Positions 35,736 through 48,025 are shown, numbered from the stretch's first letter. The stretch: 64,000 nt of DNA from Tetracentron sinense (GCA_015143295.1 CM026568.1:22636607-22700606); one strand, 5' to 3'. Made by a program: numbers and translations. Notes: generated by a model from the letters alone, not told the origin.

Positions 35736-37560
35736 AGAGTACAATTATTGCAACTGTATGGCAGAACATCAGGCTCCTTGAAGTGGGAGCTGAATATTCA
35801 TCATAGTCAGGATCCAGGAAATTCCGATCGGTTGCAACCATTGCTATAAATCGAGGATTATGCAGGTCCCTTCTGGAAATCTCCCAATTTCCCCTGAAAA
35901 AAAACACACCATAGGATAACACAGTTGAAATCTTTTTGTAACAAAAAAAAACACAATAGGTCCAAGACCAGTGGTGGGGAAAATGTAAGATGGGAAAAAC
36001 ACAAAATCAAAGATACCTGAAGTTCATTGGAATACCCCCATAATGAAACAACTGAGGCGGTGCTGTATAACCAGGCCTGAATTGCTGCAATCACACAAGA
36101 AGAAAGCTAATAAACCAGTTGCTTCCAATTCGATGGGCAAAACATCACTGTTATTCTAAGCCATAGAACTAACATGAATAGTCATTAAAGGAATAAAAAC
36201 ACATTGGACAGATCAGAAGTACAATTAAGAAGTGAATTACCGACCTGGTGGCATATCTCGCACATAGTGTCACCCTTTTCATTACACCACCTCTGGACGC
36301 ATCTGCGGTGAGCATACTGCAAGAAGGAAGTAGCAGATGTGACCATAGTAGGTTGCAAAACATAATTCCCAAAATGAAATTAGATGTCAAACCAAAGAAT
36401 ATTGCAACAGAACCATTTTAAACCAATGTCAAAGTTTAACATGCAGAAAAAAAAAAAAGGGGTGATTGATATCTCCCTCCAAACTTACGACTTTTCATAA
36501 GAGTAGAATTGAGGAATAGGATTCGTGTTGCCGATCCCATAAAGTTGGGATAGGACACTGATTATGATGAGGATGACATCTTCATCAGGAGCATGCTGGC
36601 TCAGCTTAATTTGGGAGTAGGCTTAGTTGCTCAAACATTAGGTCGAGCCAACCTCAAAAGGCTGTACTCAGGCCCATCAAGATGAGCAAAACCAAGTATA
36701 TAGGTTAATTCAGCATCAGTGAGTTGAGTTTTCAAACTTTCTGTGAATCACTGTTATACTTTTGTTCAAATATAATATCAAGACATTGGCTTGTCCGATA
36801 ATTGTCAAAACTATGATGGTTCTCACCTTGCCGAGTCAAACTTGCCAACTAAAACTTGTATTACAGCATACATCTCATATTCAAACATCTAAAACAGATT
36901 AATAAATTAAATCAATTTCGGTTGAGCTATTCATGGTCAGTACATGTTGCTAACATGGGTCCAGCTCCCATTCTGTTTAAGACTTCTAGAGGGAAATTAC
37001 CCAATTCTCAAACAAAAACATGGTGGGTAAAAGACAATTTTCCAGGATTTCTACAACAAGAAAAGGAAACACAGATGAACACTATGGGGAAGCTCACAGA
37101 TGCTTACAAATGCAGAGATGCATCAAGCAAAAGCATCACAACGTACAACAGAAACAGCTACAAAATCATACAAGCCAATATAAGAGAAAAAAGGGAAACA
37201 AAAAATCACAAATAAATTTCCATACCCAATTAAAAACCGTAGGACATTAATACACAGGAAAATTCTGATAACAAAAGCAATTATAGAAATCAAAGCCCAA
37301 CTCACCTTCAAGCTACCACAGCAAGAACAGGGTGTCTCCATGTTTGAATCTTCATCCTCATCCTGGCAAATCCGGCACTCCACCATTTTCCTTGGAGACA
37401 ACCCATTACTAATATCCATTTTAAGGGGAGAAAAAACAGCCTCTGTGGCTTCAATTTCAGAGGGTGTGGCTTGTTGTGCCCGGTTTCTGCTCTCGATTGC
37501 CGCTTCGAGTGTGGATTCAGTAAGCAACCGATCCACCAGCAACACAAAATGGTCCCCCAT
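34983..37560 (-). CDS. RING-CH (RINGv) membrane E3 ubiquitin ligase, 268 aa, seven coding exons
   Basis: Coding exons, from the start codon down, are 37560-37306, 36316-36245, 36084-36017, 35893-35743, 35457-35377, 35271-35182 and 35072-34983. They sum to 807 bases in phase, with GT-AG junctions. The protein begins MGDHFVLLVDRLL, the standard start of this plant family. Its C4HC3 RINGv finger uses Cys62, Cys65, Cys78, Cys80, His88, Cys91, Cys104 and Cys107, and QFRPGYTAPP follows. Two hydrophobic helices lie at about 173-201 and 203-235, and the acidic tail ends HIIHIN. The known family role is MARCH-like transfer of ubiquitin to membrane proteins; no substrate can be inferred. The fourth exon ends in a weak donor (GTACTC) directly followed by CT/TA/CA microsatellite. 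In-frame sequence upstream of Met1 lacks an ATG, so this start is preferred. Confidence 0.93.
35612..35738. repeat. duplicated compound microsatellite in a RINGv intron
   Basis: The pattern GTGTGCATGTGT, then GT run, TA run, GA run and AAGAG, occurs twice in tandem (about 35616-35674 and 35676-35738). The second copy touches the splice donor of the fourth coding exon. Open frames of repeated YIYI, REREREK or SLSL here are artefacts. Confidence 0.93.
36518..36580 (+). mobile_element. RTE/SINE-type 3' tail fragment in a RINGv intron
   Basis: GTTGCCGATCCCATAAAGTT, then GGGATAGGACACTGATTATG and GATGAGGATGA match the tail of the RTE-like sequence at 2160-2215. Nothing upstream of the tail is preserved. 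Confidence 0.45.
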
Positions 37561-38439
37561 CCTCGAATTACTCTTGAGAAATAGAATTTCAAAATTCGAA
37601 AACAATCCAGGCCAAATCCCTTTATGCAACCTTCTCCCCTTCACCAAAAATCTACTAAAACCAAATATTATTAAATATAAGCAATTAGAAAATAAATAAA
37701 ATTAAGAAAATATAACATAAGAAGAAGTACCACGTTGTTAGTCTAAACAGTAATGGATCTGCAATAAATATGAATCAAAACGAATAAACAAGAAGGGAAA
37801 ATATTCATAATTAAAAAAAAAAAAAATGAAATCCATGAGAAAAAGGAGTCACCTTTAACTCAAAAAAAAGAAAAAAAAAAGCGCAGGAATGGAACAGCAT
37901 CAGAACATCAAAACCAGCCAAAATAGATAGAGAAAAAAATTGCGATTACACCAAGTACAGTTCTTAGGGGGATTCGAAGATTTAGATGAAGAAACCTAAC
38001 GAAGGATGTATATTTACCAGTAAAAAGCACAATTCAAACTGCATTGAGAAATCAGAATCAGAAAAGATCAATAAAACAGAAGAATACCAGAAAAACAAAA
38101 TTGGAAGGATAAGAAAGGAAATGTATCTGAAAAAGTGTTATCAAACAAAAAGCTTTTTATCAAAGTACCTCCGAACCATAAAAAAACAACAATCAAACAC
38201 AAGAGATACGAAATGACAGATGTCCATTCAAGAAAACACCTCTGTAACAAACTTCAAATACATCAATACAAGAAAAAGCAGAGTACCCAGAATAGAAAAC
38301 AGATATATAAGAGAAACCCAGATAGGAAAAAACACAAAAAATCAAGAAAAATGATACCTTGATCAATCAAAAGCCTCAAACCAGAGATACATCAACATGG
38401 GAAGATTTTAAAAAAAAAAAAATGAAAGAAGAGACTTAC

Positions 38440-38630
38440 AAGGAAGGGATCCAAGTTCTTGAAGGGAAGAAAGCTTAAAATTTACAAAATCTCTGTTTTT
38501 GGGAGGAAGCAAGAGATCGATTATAAACCAAAAGCAAAAAACACAAATATATATATCTTTTCAAGCATTCAAACACTTTGTTTCTCTTTCTCTCTGAATG
38601 GCTGGCTTTCTTTGTAGTTTGTATTTTTAT
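38440..38630 (-). promoter_or_regulatory. probable 5' leader exon and core promoter of the RINGv gene
   Basis: On the minus strand the motif ATAAAAATAC (38621-38630) is a plausible TATA box. About 30 bases on, a CT-rich leader begins that could run to a GTAAGT donor at 38439. The matching acceptor would be TTTTAG near 37652, giving a 5' UTR intron of about 790 bases. The intervening stretch 37660-38439 is A-rich with no coding content. The fit is by motif only. Confidence 0.4.
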
Positions 38631-38864
38631 GGAGAGAGAATTGACAGTAGGGAGATTCTAACGGCAAACCCACGACGACCGCCACGATTCCTTTTACCTC
38701 ACCGGTTTTGCCGTTTAAACTCCCTACGGTCGCAATGTCATTTTTCATCTGAGAGGCTATGATCTTGTAGTAAGTCGGCGTAGGTAAATGATCTTTTAGT
38801 GTCCATTAGATGGGCCCATCTTGGTTTTGAATGTTTTCTATGATAATCATGGCTATTTTTGTTA

Positions 38865-40367
38865 GGGGTTTTTGCTTATCAGGCCAGCATTCTACGAGCT
38901 TTGCAAATACACTTTAATGAGTTATAGTTTTGCAAATTAACTCATGGTTTTGCATCAGTTAGACTAGCAACCTCAATCCCTAGTTCTTTTAGGCTTCTGT
39001 TTGTTATTGTAATGAAAATGACTATTATGCCCTTGTGATATTTCATAACCTCACAACGCCTTAACTACCCTTGAACTAAGGTTAATAAGTTTTAACCCTT
39101 CTGATTAAGATTCACACCCTTAGGGATAAAACATCTAACCTTGGTTTAAAAAGAAAAAAAAAATAATGTGTCCCTTTTTAACTATCTTTAACTTAGGTTA
39201 AGATACACTAACCCTTTTAGAGTTAAAGCATCTAATCTTGGTTTTATTGAAAAAAATTTGGTGTGACCCCATTGAACTCCCTTTAACTCTAAATAGAATT
39301 TATTAACTCTTAGGGTTAAAACATCTAACCTTGATTTTTAGGAAAAAATTTATGAACAATTAACATGTCCCCTGTTAACTCCCTTTAACTGTGGTTAAGA
39401 TTCGCTCACCCTTAGGGTTAAAACATCTAACTTTGGTTTTTAGAATTTTTTTTTTTTTTAAGGTGTCCCCATTTAACTCTCTTTAACTGTAGTTGAGATC
39501 AGCTAACCCTTAGGGTTAAAACATTTAACCTTGATTTTTAATAAAATAAAATAAAATAAGACCTATCGTTTAACTCCCTTTAACTATTGTTAGGGTTCAC
39601 TAACCCTTATAGAAAGGGACACGTTATTTTTTTTTTAATATAAAGGACCAAGGTTAGATGCTTTAACCCTAAGGGTTAGTTGACCTTAATCATAGTTAAA
39701 GAGATTTAAAAGGGGACAACTTAAATTTTTTATTTTTTTAAACCAAAGTTAGATTCTTTAATCCTAAGGATTAGTGAACCTTAACCATGGTTAAAAAGAG
39801 TTAAAAGACACGATTAAATTTTTTATTAGGCTGAGTGAATTTGAACCACAGTTAAAAGGAGTTACGAAGGGACACGTTAATTTTTTCTAATTTTTTTCTA
39901 AAGCTCAAGGTTAGTGCTTTAACCCTAAGGGTTAATGAATCTTCAACATAATTAAAGGGAATTCAAAGGGGACATTAATTTATTTTCTTTTAAAACCAAG
40001 GTTAAATGTTTTTACTCTAAGGGTTAATGTATCTTAACTTAAGTTAAAGGGAGTTAAAAGGGGATACATTAAATTTAAAAAAAAAACTAGGGTTAGATGT
40101 TTTATCTCTAAGGGTGTGAATCTTAATCACAATGGTTAAAACTTATTAACCATAGTTCAAGATAATTGAAAGCTTAGGAAGGTTATGAAATATCACAAGA
40201 TCATAATAGTCATTTTCCTAATAATAACAAATGAAAGCATAACAAAATTGGGGATTGAGGTTGTTTGTCTAACGGTTGCAAAATCATGAGTTAATTTGCA
40301 AAACTATGACTCACAACAGTGTATTTGCAAAGATTGTAGAATGGAGCACCTGATATGCAAAAACCCC
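38865..40367. mobile_element. 1.5-kb fold-back element made of two facing arrays of a ~90-100-bp unit
   Basis: The ends are GGGGTTTTTGCTTATCAGG and, reversed, GGGGTTTTTGCATATCAGG. The flanks TTTTTGTTA (38856-38864) and TTTATGTTA (40368-40376) match at 8 of 9 bases, pointing to a Mutator-like insertion. About 200 bases of unique arm (with TTTGCAAATTAACTCATG) are followed by six tandem units in one orientation (about 39055-39605). Six more follow in the opposite orientation (about 39650-40160), then the mirrored unique arm. Each unit contains CCTTTAACTGTGGTTAAG-like and AACCCTTAGGGTTAAA-like boxes. The whole element could fold into one long hairpin. Confidence 0.85.
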
Positions 40368-40687
40368 TTTATGTTATCAAAGCATGTAAAGATACGATTG
40401 TTCAAAAGTACACAATTGATACCATAGCAATGTAAGAGGTGGCCCATTGAATGGGTGGTCCTGGTCCATCCAGGTCCATGGGCATGTGAACCATTCTAAT
40501 GACAGAGGTCTTATAGTACAATTTATAATACTAATGTTTTTTTTTATAGTCATAATACTACTGTTATATCACATCATTTGGCTTTATTTATTGCGGGGAT
40601 GGCTAGCCCAACTCTCCAAGACACATACTCGCCCATTTTTGGCTTATTTTGATTGGAACGTCAACCCGATGTGACAATTTTTCACAG

Positions 40688-41275
40688 GTCTTTTTTTTTT
40701 ATTTTGGAAGGTAAGCTGGGGTTAGGCAGACCCGGCCAGATATATTGAATAAAAACGATTACAACCTTAGATACATTTTCCCAAACTTGTCCTCCTCAAG
40801 AATACTAAGGAGCTCCCTAGGAACTTCAGACGGAGAAAAAAAAAGGAAAAAGTTAACAAGATAAAGTTTGACAAGCCAGTCCGCCGTTCTATTAGATTCT
40901 CGCCAGACATGAGTAATGCGGCAAGATTCAAATGAATCCATCAAACTCAAGGCTTCACGATGTTCATTCATCCATCTCCAAGGCGGCGCAAATCTAGAAT
41001 TAAGGGAATCCACCACCCATTTAGAGTCAGCATAAACTATCAACCGAAGTGCCCCAAGGTCGCGAGCCATTGCAAACCCACGAATAATGTCTTTTATCTC
41101 AAAAACGTCAATAGCCTCCGGAGCACAACCTTCAGCGAAAGCAGCAAGAAAATTTCCCAAGTGGTCCCTAAGAATACCACCGAAACCCACCACATTCCCA
41201 TGAAGAGACCCGTCTGAGTTTAAGGCCCAAGAACCTACAGGAGGGGGGCACCACGAACAACTTTTCCTCTTAAAA
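40688..41275 (-). mobile_element. 5'-truncated LINE fragment: RNase H domain
   Basis: On the minus strand a frame from about 41265 to 40759 encodes an RNase H-like domain: LNSDGSLHGN with the first Asp, FEIKDI with the Glu, VYADSKWVVDSLN with the second Asp, and HVWRESNRTADWL at the end. It terminates at 40759 and is followed by about 60 bases and a poly(A) run (plus-strand T run 40690-40700). The endonuclease and RT are absent. It differs in sequence from the L1 at 24238-30424, so it comes from another subfamily. No clear target duplication was found. Confidence 0.8.
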
Positions 41276-43945
41276 AAAAAAAAAAAACTAAGCTAATATT
41301 ATATGCTAAATACTTAATATATATATATATTAGAAGTACAATTTTATAGTTTAGATTATCAAAATTTTAGTTAATGTTTATTGAGGTGTGCTAGTCATAC
41401 TCTCATAAATTCACTACTCTCAGCTAAAATCCAACACATAAAGCATAGACAAGTGTTGATTATTTTTTATTTTTATTGAAAGCAAGGATAAGTGGTCGAT
41501 TATGGCTCAGAGTTGGAAATGCATGAGAATAGGATCATTATGTTTTGATTTATTTGAAATTGGTTAGAAAGCGGGCTAGGGTTGAGGGTTCTTATTGGAT
41601 TAGGTCTAAGTTTGCCATTCTAATACATTTTTAATTAATCATATTTGTGTGGATGGTATTTTATTATGTGAGTGCTTGACTTGACCCAACTATATTTTGT
41701 GTAGAATATTAGGCGACACCGAAACAACATATTCATAGAACTAATATGACTATTATAGCCGTAATGGAATAATATAATGGATGAGTAGAAAGAACGAAAG
41801 ATAAGAGCAGAAATAATCACATTAGAGAGAATTTGTGAAATAGGTGATAAAACTACATCGCAATCAGGGGGAGCCACATGAGGCCAAGGGCTGAACCCCT
41901 TTGGAAGGAGTTTTTTTTACTTTACTATTAATAGCTCGGGAGAGAAGCGGAGCCGATGGGGCTCTAACCCCACAAAAATTTTGAGAAACAATATATTCTA
42001 TTCAAAGGGACACACGATGACCTATGAACTTGGCCCTCAAAATTATTTCCGGGGACTACGCCTGAACCCCCATTGTTAGGCCCCGGCAAGAGAAATTCTC
42101 TTGGCTCCGGCCAGTGCATGCAAAACCTCTTGTATGATGTGTAATGGTGCTTTCGTACTCAAAAAGTCCTTGAACTGCAAGTTATTAAAAGGGGTTTAGA
42201 GTAGATTATCCTCTAAACACTCTTGGATTGCAAGTTTGGGAAAGAGAAATTTAGAGTAGCTTAATTTAACAAAGACCCATTCACCTTAGAATATGGGAGG
42301 ATGGTAAGAACCTAAGATGACATTCTATTTCTCCCTATTTTGGTGGTACATGTAAATGGTCCACGTGTAAAGAATATGGTGAGATATCATATCAACAGTC
42401 AAAAGAAGAAAGTGAAAATCTAGATTTTGTTAGTTCAGATCATCCATTCAGGTAGTAGCTAGGTGGGACCCTGAAGCCCTTATATGTATGCCATATGGGC
42501 CTGCATACATAGTGAGCTTTTGGGCACTTTTCCTCTAGTCTTCTTCATTAACGTGTTTAGTTGGAAAAACGAATTATTTTTACTTCAATAACCACTAAAT
42601 CAGTTTGTTAAGCAACCATCTTAAACTAATGTTGAATCATCTCTTCTCATCTCCTTATTATATTATTATATTATTGTTATTCATTTTTGGTAAACCTCAA
42701 CTCTATTATTATGATAGCTTTGTGCCTATGCTTTGAGGAGAAAATCTAAATTAATTTGTGTATCAACATAGATTGGATTACTTATATTTGGAGGATTAGG
42801 TGGAATAATGATTAATTGCCTAAGCTGAAGTTCCCACTCCATTTTTAAAATTTGATTACTCGGGCGATGAGGACCGTTGATTGAATAATAATTATGAACC
42901 AATGAAGCTCTATGGATCATTGATTTCCTCCTGGTTGGGTAGAACATATGCGCGGTAGAATACACTAATAGACCTGTATTCGAGCCAATTTTAGCAAAGC
43001 TTGAGCTTGGTTTAACCTTACTCGAGTTCGGCTTGAGCTTGATTCAACCCTAACTCATGTGCCTATTCGATCTATTTGAATTATATAGTCTTCTAAGTTG
43101 GACTTTTATTGGGTTAACATACCATAATAGAGTTTAAGTGAGAAGCGATGTTGACCAAGGTTGGTGGGTTGAGGAGTAGGGTCAGGGATTTCCACCTCAA
43201 ATGGAAGGTATTAAAGTGGGATTATTCTTTAAGTAGATATGGTGTGGTTGAACAACTTTTTAAATCTGCATGAGTGATGGGAGGATGAGATATGGGTGTA
43301 CGTACAACTAATTAATAGTCCATTGGTTTGAGATGATTAATGACTAAGATTCTTTCATGAAACATTCTATATACTTAGTTCTCATTATTTTATATATATA
43401 TATAGACACGCACACAGAGGACTAGGTTTTAGATGGACATATAAAATTCATATGGCGAGATGGAGGCTACGTGCATGGGCCATGATAGGGTTGAGTAGTT
43501 GGGTTTGATCATCAAAACTAAATGCAATTGGAGATGAGGTTTGGTTAATTTAAGTTGGCCTAAACATTAGTTTAATTGTTAAAATGATTCCCAGTATCTG
43601 CCTAAATATTGTCTTTTTCTTGAGCCACGCCCTGCGTTGGACTGTCTGCATTGAATTCTCGTTGGAAATGGATTCTTCTTTGGTTTCAAGCAACAACTTT
43701 GAATAGTTATTAACGCTTAAGAAAGGACTCTATTGGGGAGTGCTTACCCCAATGACAGAATTTAAATTTTTTCTAACATTTTTCAAACTGTCACGATGGG
43801 CCATTATCATAGCGTTGTTATCCCTTCAACGAGTTTAAGAAAACAAGATTTACATAAGAGCTCAATGATATATAGCAGTATCAATGTAATAAAGAAAAGT
43901 AAAGACACTTGTCGATACTAGTAGGAGAGCTTAGAAGTCTTGCAA
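41276..43945. other. intergenic DNA with decayed repeats
   Basis: The region is AT-rich. Around 41867-42130 there are pieces like CAGGGGGAGCC and GGCTCCGGCC that may be a decayed hAT-like copy. A (TA)n run with CACGCACACA lies near 43393-43420. No exon or RNA gene is recognised. Confidence 0.45.
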
Positions 43946-43971
43946 TTGATATATATATATATATATGAACA

Positions 43972-44068
43972 ATGCTATCATCATTTTCTTTAAGACTTAC
44001 TCTTTTTTTGATTGAAGAAAGTGTGTTAAAAAAAAGTTAGTTTGAAAGAAAGTGATGCTAGCATTGCC
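43972..44068. mobile_element. 97-bp MITE between (TA)n runs
   Basis: The inverted ends are CAATGCTATCATCATTTTCT and CAATGCTAGCATCACTTTCT. The element is flanked on both sides by (TA)n microsatellite, so a target duplication cannot be separated from the repeat. Confidence 0.65.
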
Positions 44069-44277
44069 TTATATATATATATATGATGAGTGCTAGTCAA
44101 GCCGCATTTTCTCCAAAGTTTTCTATAGACGCAAGATAGGGCTAACACGTGGAGATGCTTCATTATTTTAACAATTTAAAAAGTAAAAGTCAGAGAATGG
44201 TGGACATTTGTAGCGTCCTAGATGCATATTTGGAAGATTTGCCACTAGGGCTAGCAAAGTCCATATATATATATATA

Positions 44278-44550
44278 TAGGCAGTGATTAGCACACCCCG
44301 CATTAGATTATGTAGTTTAATGTCATGGTCATGTGTCCCTTTTAACACCCCTTTAACAATGGTTAAGCATAAGAAAGTAAAGTCAATATTTTGTTTTTTA
44401 CTTTTTAAAAATCAAGCTTAGATTGCTTAACCATATGAGTGAGTGAATGTTAACTACAGTTGATGTGGTAAAAAGGAGGGCATTGACCAATGAGGAGTGT
44501 ACATTAGACTACATAGTCTACTTCGGCAATAAGTTAAGTATTTCCCAATA
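44278..44550 (+). mobile_element. MITE of the GGGCAGTGATTAGC family, copy 2
   Basis: This copy is collinear with 20937-21198: GGCAGTGATTAGCACACC start, CATGTGTCCCTTTTAACACC, the CCTTTAACAATGGTTAAG unit, its facing copy, ACATTAGACTACATAGTCTA and a TATTTCCC end. TA microsatellite borders both sides. Confidence 0.75.
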
Positions 44551-44572
44551 TATATATAGGGAAATGCTAACG

Positions 44573-44833
44573 ACCACTCAATGTGTGAATGTATTAAAGA
44601 CCATTCTATTAAATGCAATGGTATTTTGTTATTTTTATAGGGGATAATTCATTAATTAGGAGAGTGAATGAGTGTAAGAACAGTCAAACTGTATTTATTA
44701 TCTCCTGCATTTAATGACTGGTCTCCTATGAAAAGACTAAAGTACCCTTACCTTTAGTGGATTTTAATAATTAATGTAGGGGTAAAAATATCTTGGTGGT
44801 CATTACCAAGTTCACTCACTGAGTGGTCGTGTG
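44573..44833. mobile_element. MITE with ACGACCACTCA ends between (TA)n runs
   Basis: The left end is GCTAACGACCACTCAATGTG and the reversed right end is CACACGACCACTCAGTGAG. It follows the previous MITE after a short TA run and is followed by another TA run at about 44837-44852. Confidence 0.65.
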
Positions 44834-44869
44834 TGTATATATATATATATACATACTAGTGGGGCGCAC

Positions 44870-44904
<35 letters not shown>

Positions 44905-44949
44905 GAGGAGGAGGAGGAGAGAGTAGGAAGAGGTACCCTGGTGAGAGGC

Positions 44950-47235
44950 ATTTTAGGAAAAATTAAAAAAATATTTTAGGTATAGAAACTTGAGGAACAT
45001 TTTGGGTAAAAAAATTATGAGAGACACATTGGGTATAGAAGCATGTCGTAGGGACATTTTGAGGACTAAAAGAAAATAGGGGCGTATAGAAAAAATTGAT
45101 GGTCTTTTGGGTATAGAAAAAATTGAGGAAATTTTGGATATATAAACTGAAACGACATTTTAGAAATAAAGAAAATGAAATATGAGCACACGTGAAGAGC
45201 AGTTTGAGTTAAAAAATTTGTGAATGACATTTTCAGTATAAAAATTTGACTTAGGGGTATTTTGGAGACTAGAATATTCGGGACATGTTGACTATAGGAA
45301 AACATTTGAGGGTATTTTAGGTATAAAAATTTAACTTAAGGGCATTTTGAGAATAAAATCGTTAGGAATGTTCTAGCTAAGAAAAAAAATTATTTTAAAT
45401 ATTAAAAGGACATGATCCAACTGGACCAATCGAACTGGGAACCGGTCACTCGGTTGGTTCAACGACCGGTTTGGTTTTGAAAACATTGTTTTATATATCA
45501 ATAAATGGAAATTTTAAAATTAAATTAAATTCCAATCAATTTTTTAAGTCCCTTTTATTTTTTAGTGAAAAAATCCTCTGCATTAAAAAAGCTAAAATTA
45601 ATTTTAAAATTCATCTAAAATTTAATTGACTTTTTAAAATATAATTATCATATTAGCAAATGAGTAGTTTTGAAACTAAGCTAAAATTCAACAAATCTTC
45701 TATATATCATTGTCTTTATATAAAAGTAAATGATAGTTTTGAAATTAAGTAAAATTCAATCAACGTTTTGAACTCATATGCGTAAAGGACAATTTTGGAA
45801 CTAAACAAAATTTATTAACATTTTGAACCTTTATGAGTAAAGGGAAATTTTGAATTTAACCAAAATTTATTCAGCATTTTAAATCTATATAAGTGAAAAG
45901 TAGTTTTGGAATTAAGTACAATTTTATGTAAAGGGTAATTTTGGAATTAGCAAAATGAACATGTCATCATCTTTATATTAGTAAAAATATATATGGATGG
46001 AGTCAAAGTGGGGAAAGGGGTTTTTTTTTTTTAAGTTATCCTATATTTTAGATATAATTTTTTTAAAAAAAAATTGTATTTAGTGGCCCCAAATTTGAAT
46101 GTAATTTTTGATTATGTGAATAGTTAATTTGGCCCTCTCAAAATTTTGTAATTTTTTATATGTATAATTAAAAAAATAAAAATATGATTAATTTTATTTA
46201 CCTAATAACTCTCTCAAAAGGGAGGCTCTTGTTTTTCTTATGTATTAAACCTTTATTTTGAATGCAACATTAATGATTTTTATGACCACGATTGACTCAT
46301 TACTATAGAAAAAAAAACTAGGGCTATGCCCTCAAACCTCCAAGCCCCAATATTTCATGCACACGTGATCATTCTCCATAAAAATCATTAAAGAGAATGA
46401 AAAACGTTGATTGAATTTTAGGTTAATTTCAAAAATGTCTTTTAATAAATATATAAATAGAAATATACTTTAAAATATTGATTGAATTTTAGCTTGATTC
46501 TAAAATTGTCTCTTTATTTATATAAATTTGGCCAATTCTTTTGATTCCCAATTTTAAGGGTGATTGTTAAAACAGTCCAGTTATACTGTTTTGGAGACCA
46601 ACTGATTGGCTGATTCCAGATATTATCAGTTAAATTGATCGGTCAGATCCAATTTTCAAAACACTGATGTAAGAGAATGGGAGAACATTGATTGAAATGA
46701 GTATTAATTTTAAATTTTCCCTTAACTTATATAAAGAAAATAAGACTTAGAAATGTTGGTTGAAATTTACTTTATTTCAAAAATATCCTTCAAGTTCATA
46801 TCCTCAAATTTTTATAGTCCAAATGTCCTTAAAGTTTTTTATTCCTAAAATGACCTTAAGTTAAGTTTCTATGCATAAAATGCCCTCAAATTTTTTTCTA
46901 TAGTCAGAATATTCCAATGTTTTTTGCTTCCCAAAATGCCCTTAATTCAAGTTTTATACCCAAAATGTTCCTCAAGTTTGCCTACATTTCATTTTCTATA
47001 TTTTAAAAATGCCCCTTGAGTTTATATACCCAAAATACCCTCAATTTTTTTAATACCAAAATGTATCTAAAGCTTTTAGATTCTCAAAATGTTCCTAAGT
47101 CAAATTTATATACCCAACGTGCCCCCTCATAATTTTTTTACTCATCCCTTAATTTTCTATAGCCAAAATGTTCCGTAAGGTTTTTTCTAAAATACCCGTC
47201 AAATTTCTATACTATCTATGCACGCACATTGCAAG
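44950..47235. repeat. 2.3-kb palindromic repeat region with facing ~30-bp unit arrays
   Basis: The left part (about 44950-45390) is an irregular array of units like GACATTTTGGGTATAGAAAC with TTGAGGG spacers. The right part (about 46785-47235) has the same units reversed (CAAAATGCCCTCAAATTTTT and similar). Between them AAAATTCAATCAACGTTTTG-like segments (about 45640-45960) also recur in reverse (about 46400-46540, 46690-46790). Two short pieces with GACCGGTT or GATCGGTC motifs (45412-45489, 46565-46663) look like further hAT-like ends. Outer borders are not exact. Confidence 0.65.
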
Positions 47236-47523
47236 GACATTATTTAGATGGAGTGTTTAGTAGTTGATCTCAAATGCATCACACTTGTAACTCACTACTA
47301 TATATCTTTGAATTAATCTAAGGATACTCCCAAAGTGTACTCCCAAATATACTCCCAAATCATGACCGTTTAATCTCAATTATTAAATGGTTAGGATTAG
47401 AGCTGATGTGGCATTAGAAAAGATAAAATAAGTCAACTCAAATCCTAGCCCTTAGTGGTTGGTTATAAGCGGTTAGGATTAGGGAGTATATTCGAGAGTA
47501 TATTTGGGAGTACTGACTCTGTA

Positions 47524-48025
47524 TCTTTATCTTTACTATAATGAGAGAAGTCCCCTAATGATGGAAATTCCCAAACTACCCCCCTAATTTTTTCCTAATT
47601 CCCAAACTACCCTTATATACAAAGCTTACAAATCCTTCATTTCATGTTTTACTTAATTCCCAAACTACCCCTTTCTCATCTACAATCTACCAAAATATCC
47701 CCTTCTCAAACTGTTGCCTATTTTTGATGAATTCCCAAACTACCCTTAAGACAAAACCTTTTTTTAATGTTTTACTTAATTCTCAAACTACCCTTTTTCT
47801 CATCTACACCTTTTAACACTCCTTAACTATGGTTAAAATTCACTCACCTCAAACTACTCCTTTCTCATCAATTGCACCCACAGGTTAACACGTGTCCCTT
47901 TTGACACTCTTTAATTGTGGTTAAATTTCACTCACCTCTAGGGTTCACCTCAGTCGCTCTCCCCTACCCCTCTCTCTCACGTGCATCGGATTGTACACAC
48001 GTGCAACGCGTGTGCCTTCCGCTAG
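47524..48025 (+). mobile_element. nonautonomous Helitron
   Basis: The start lies at TCTTTATCTTTACTATAATG after an A (a second possible start is 47530). The end is a hairpin (CACACG, loop TGCAACG, CGTGTG), then CCTTCCG and CTAG before T at 48026. The body includes many CTCAAACTACCC pieces and copies of the common TTAACTATGGTTAA unit. The 5' and 3' ends resemble those of the element at 30965-31506. Confidence 0.65.
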
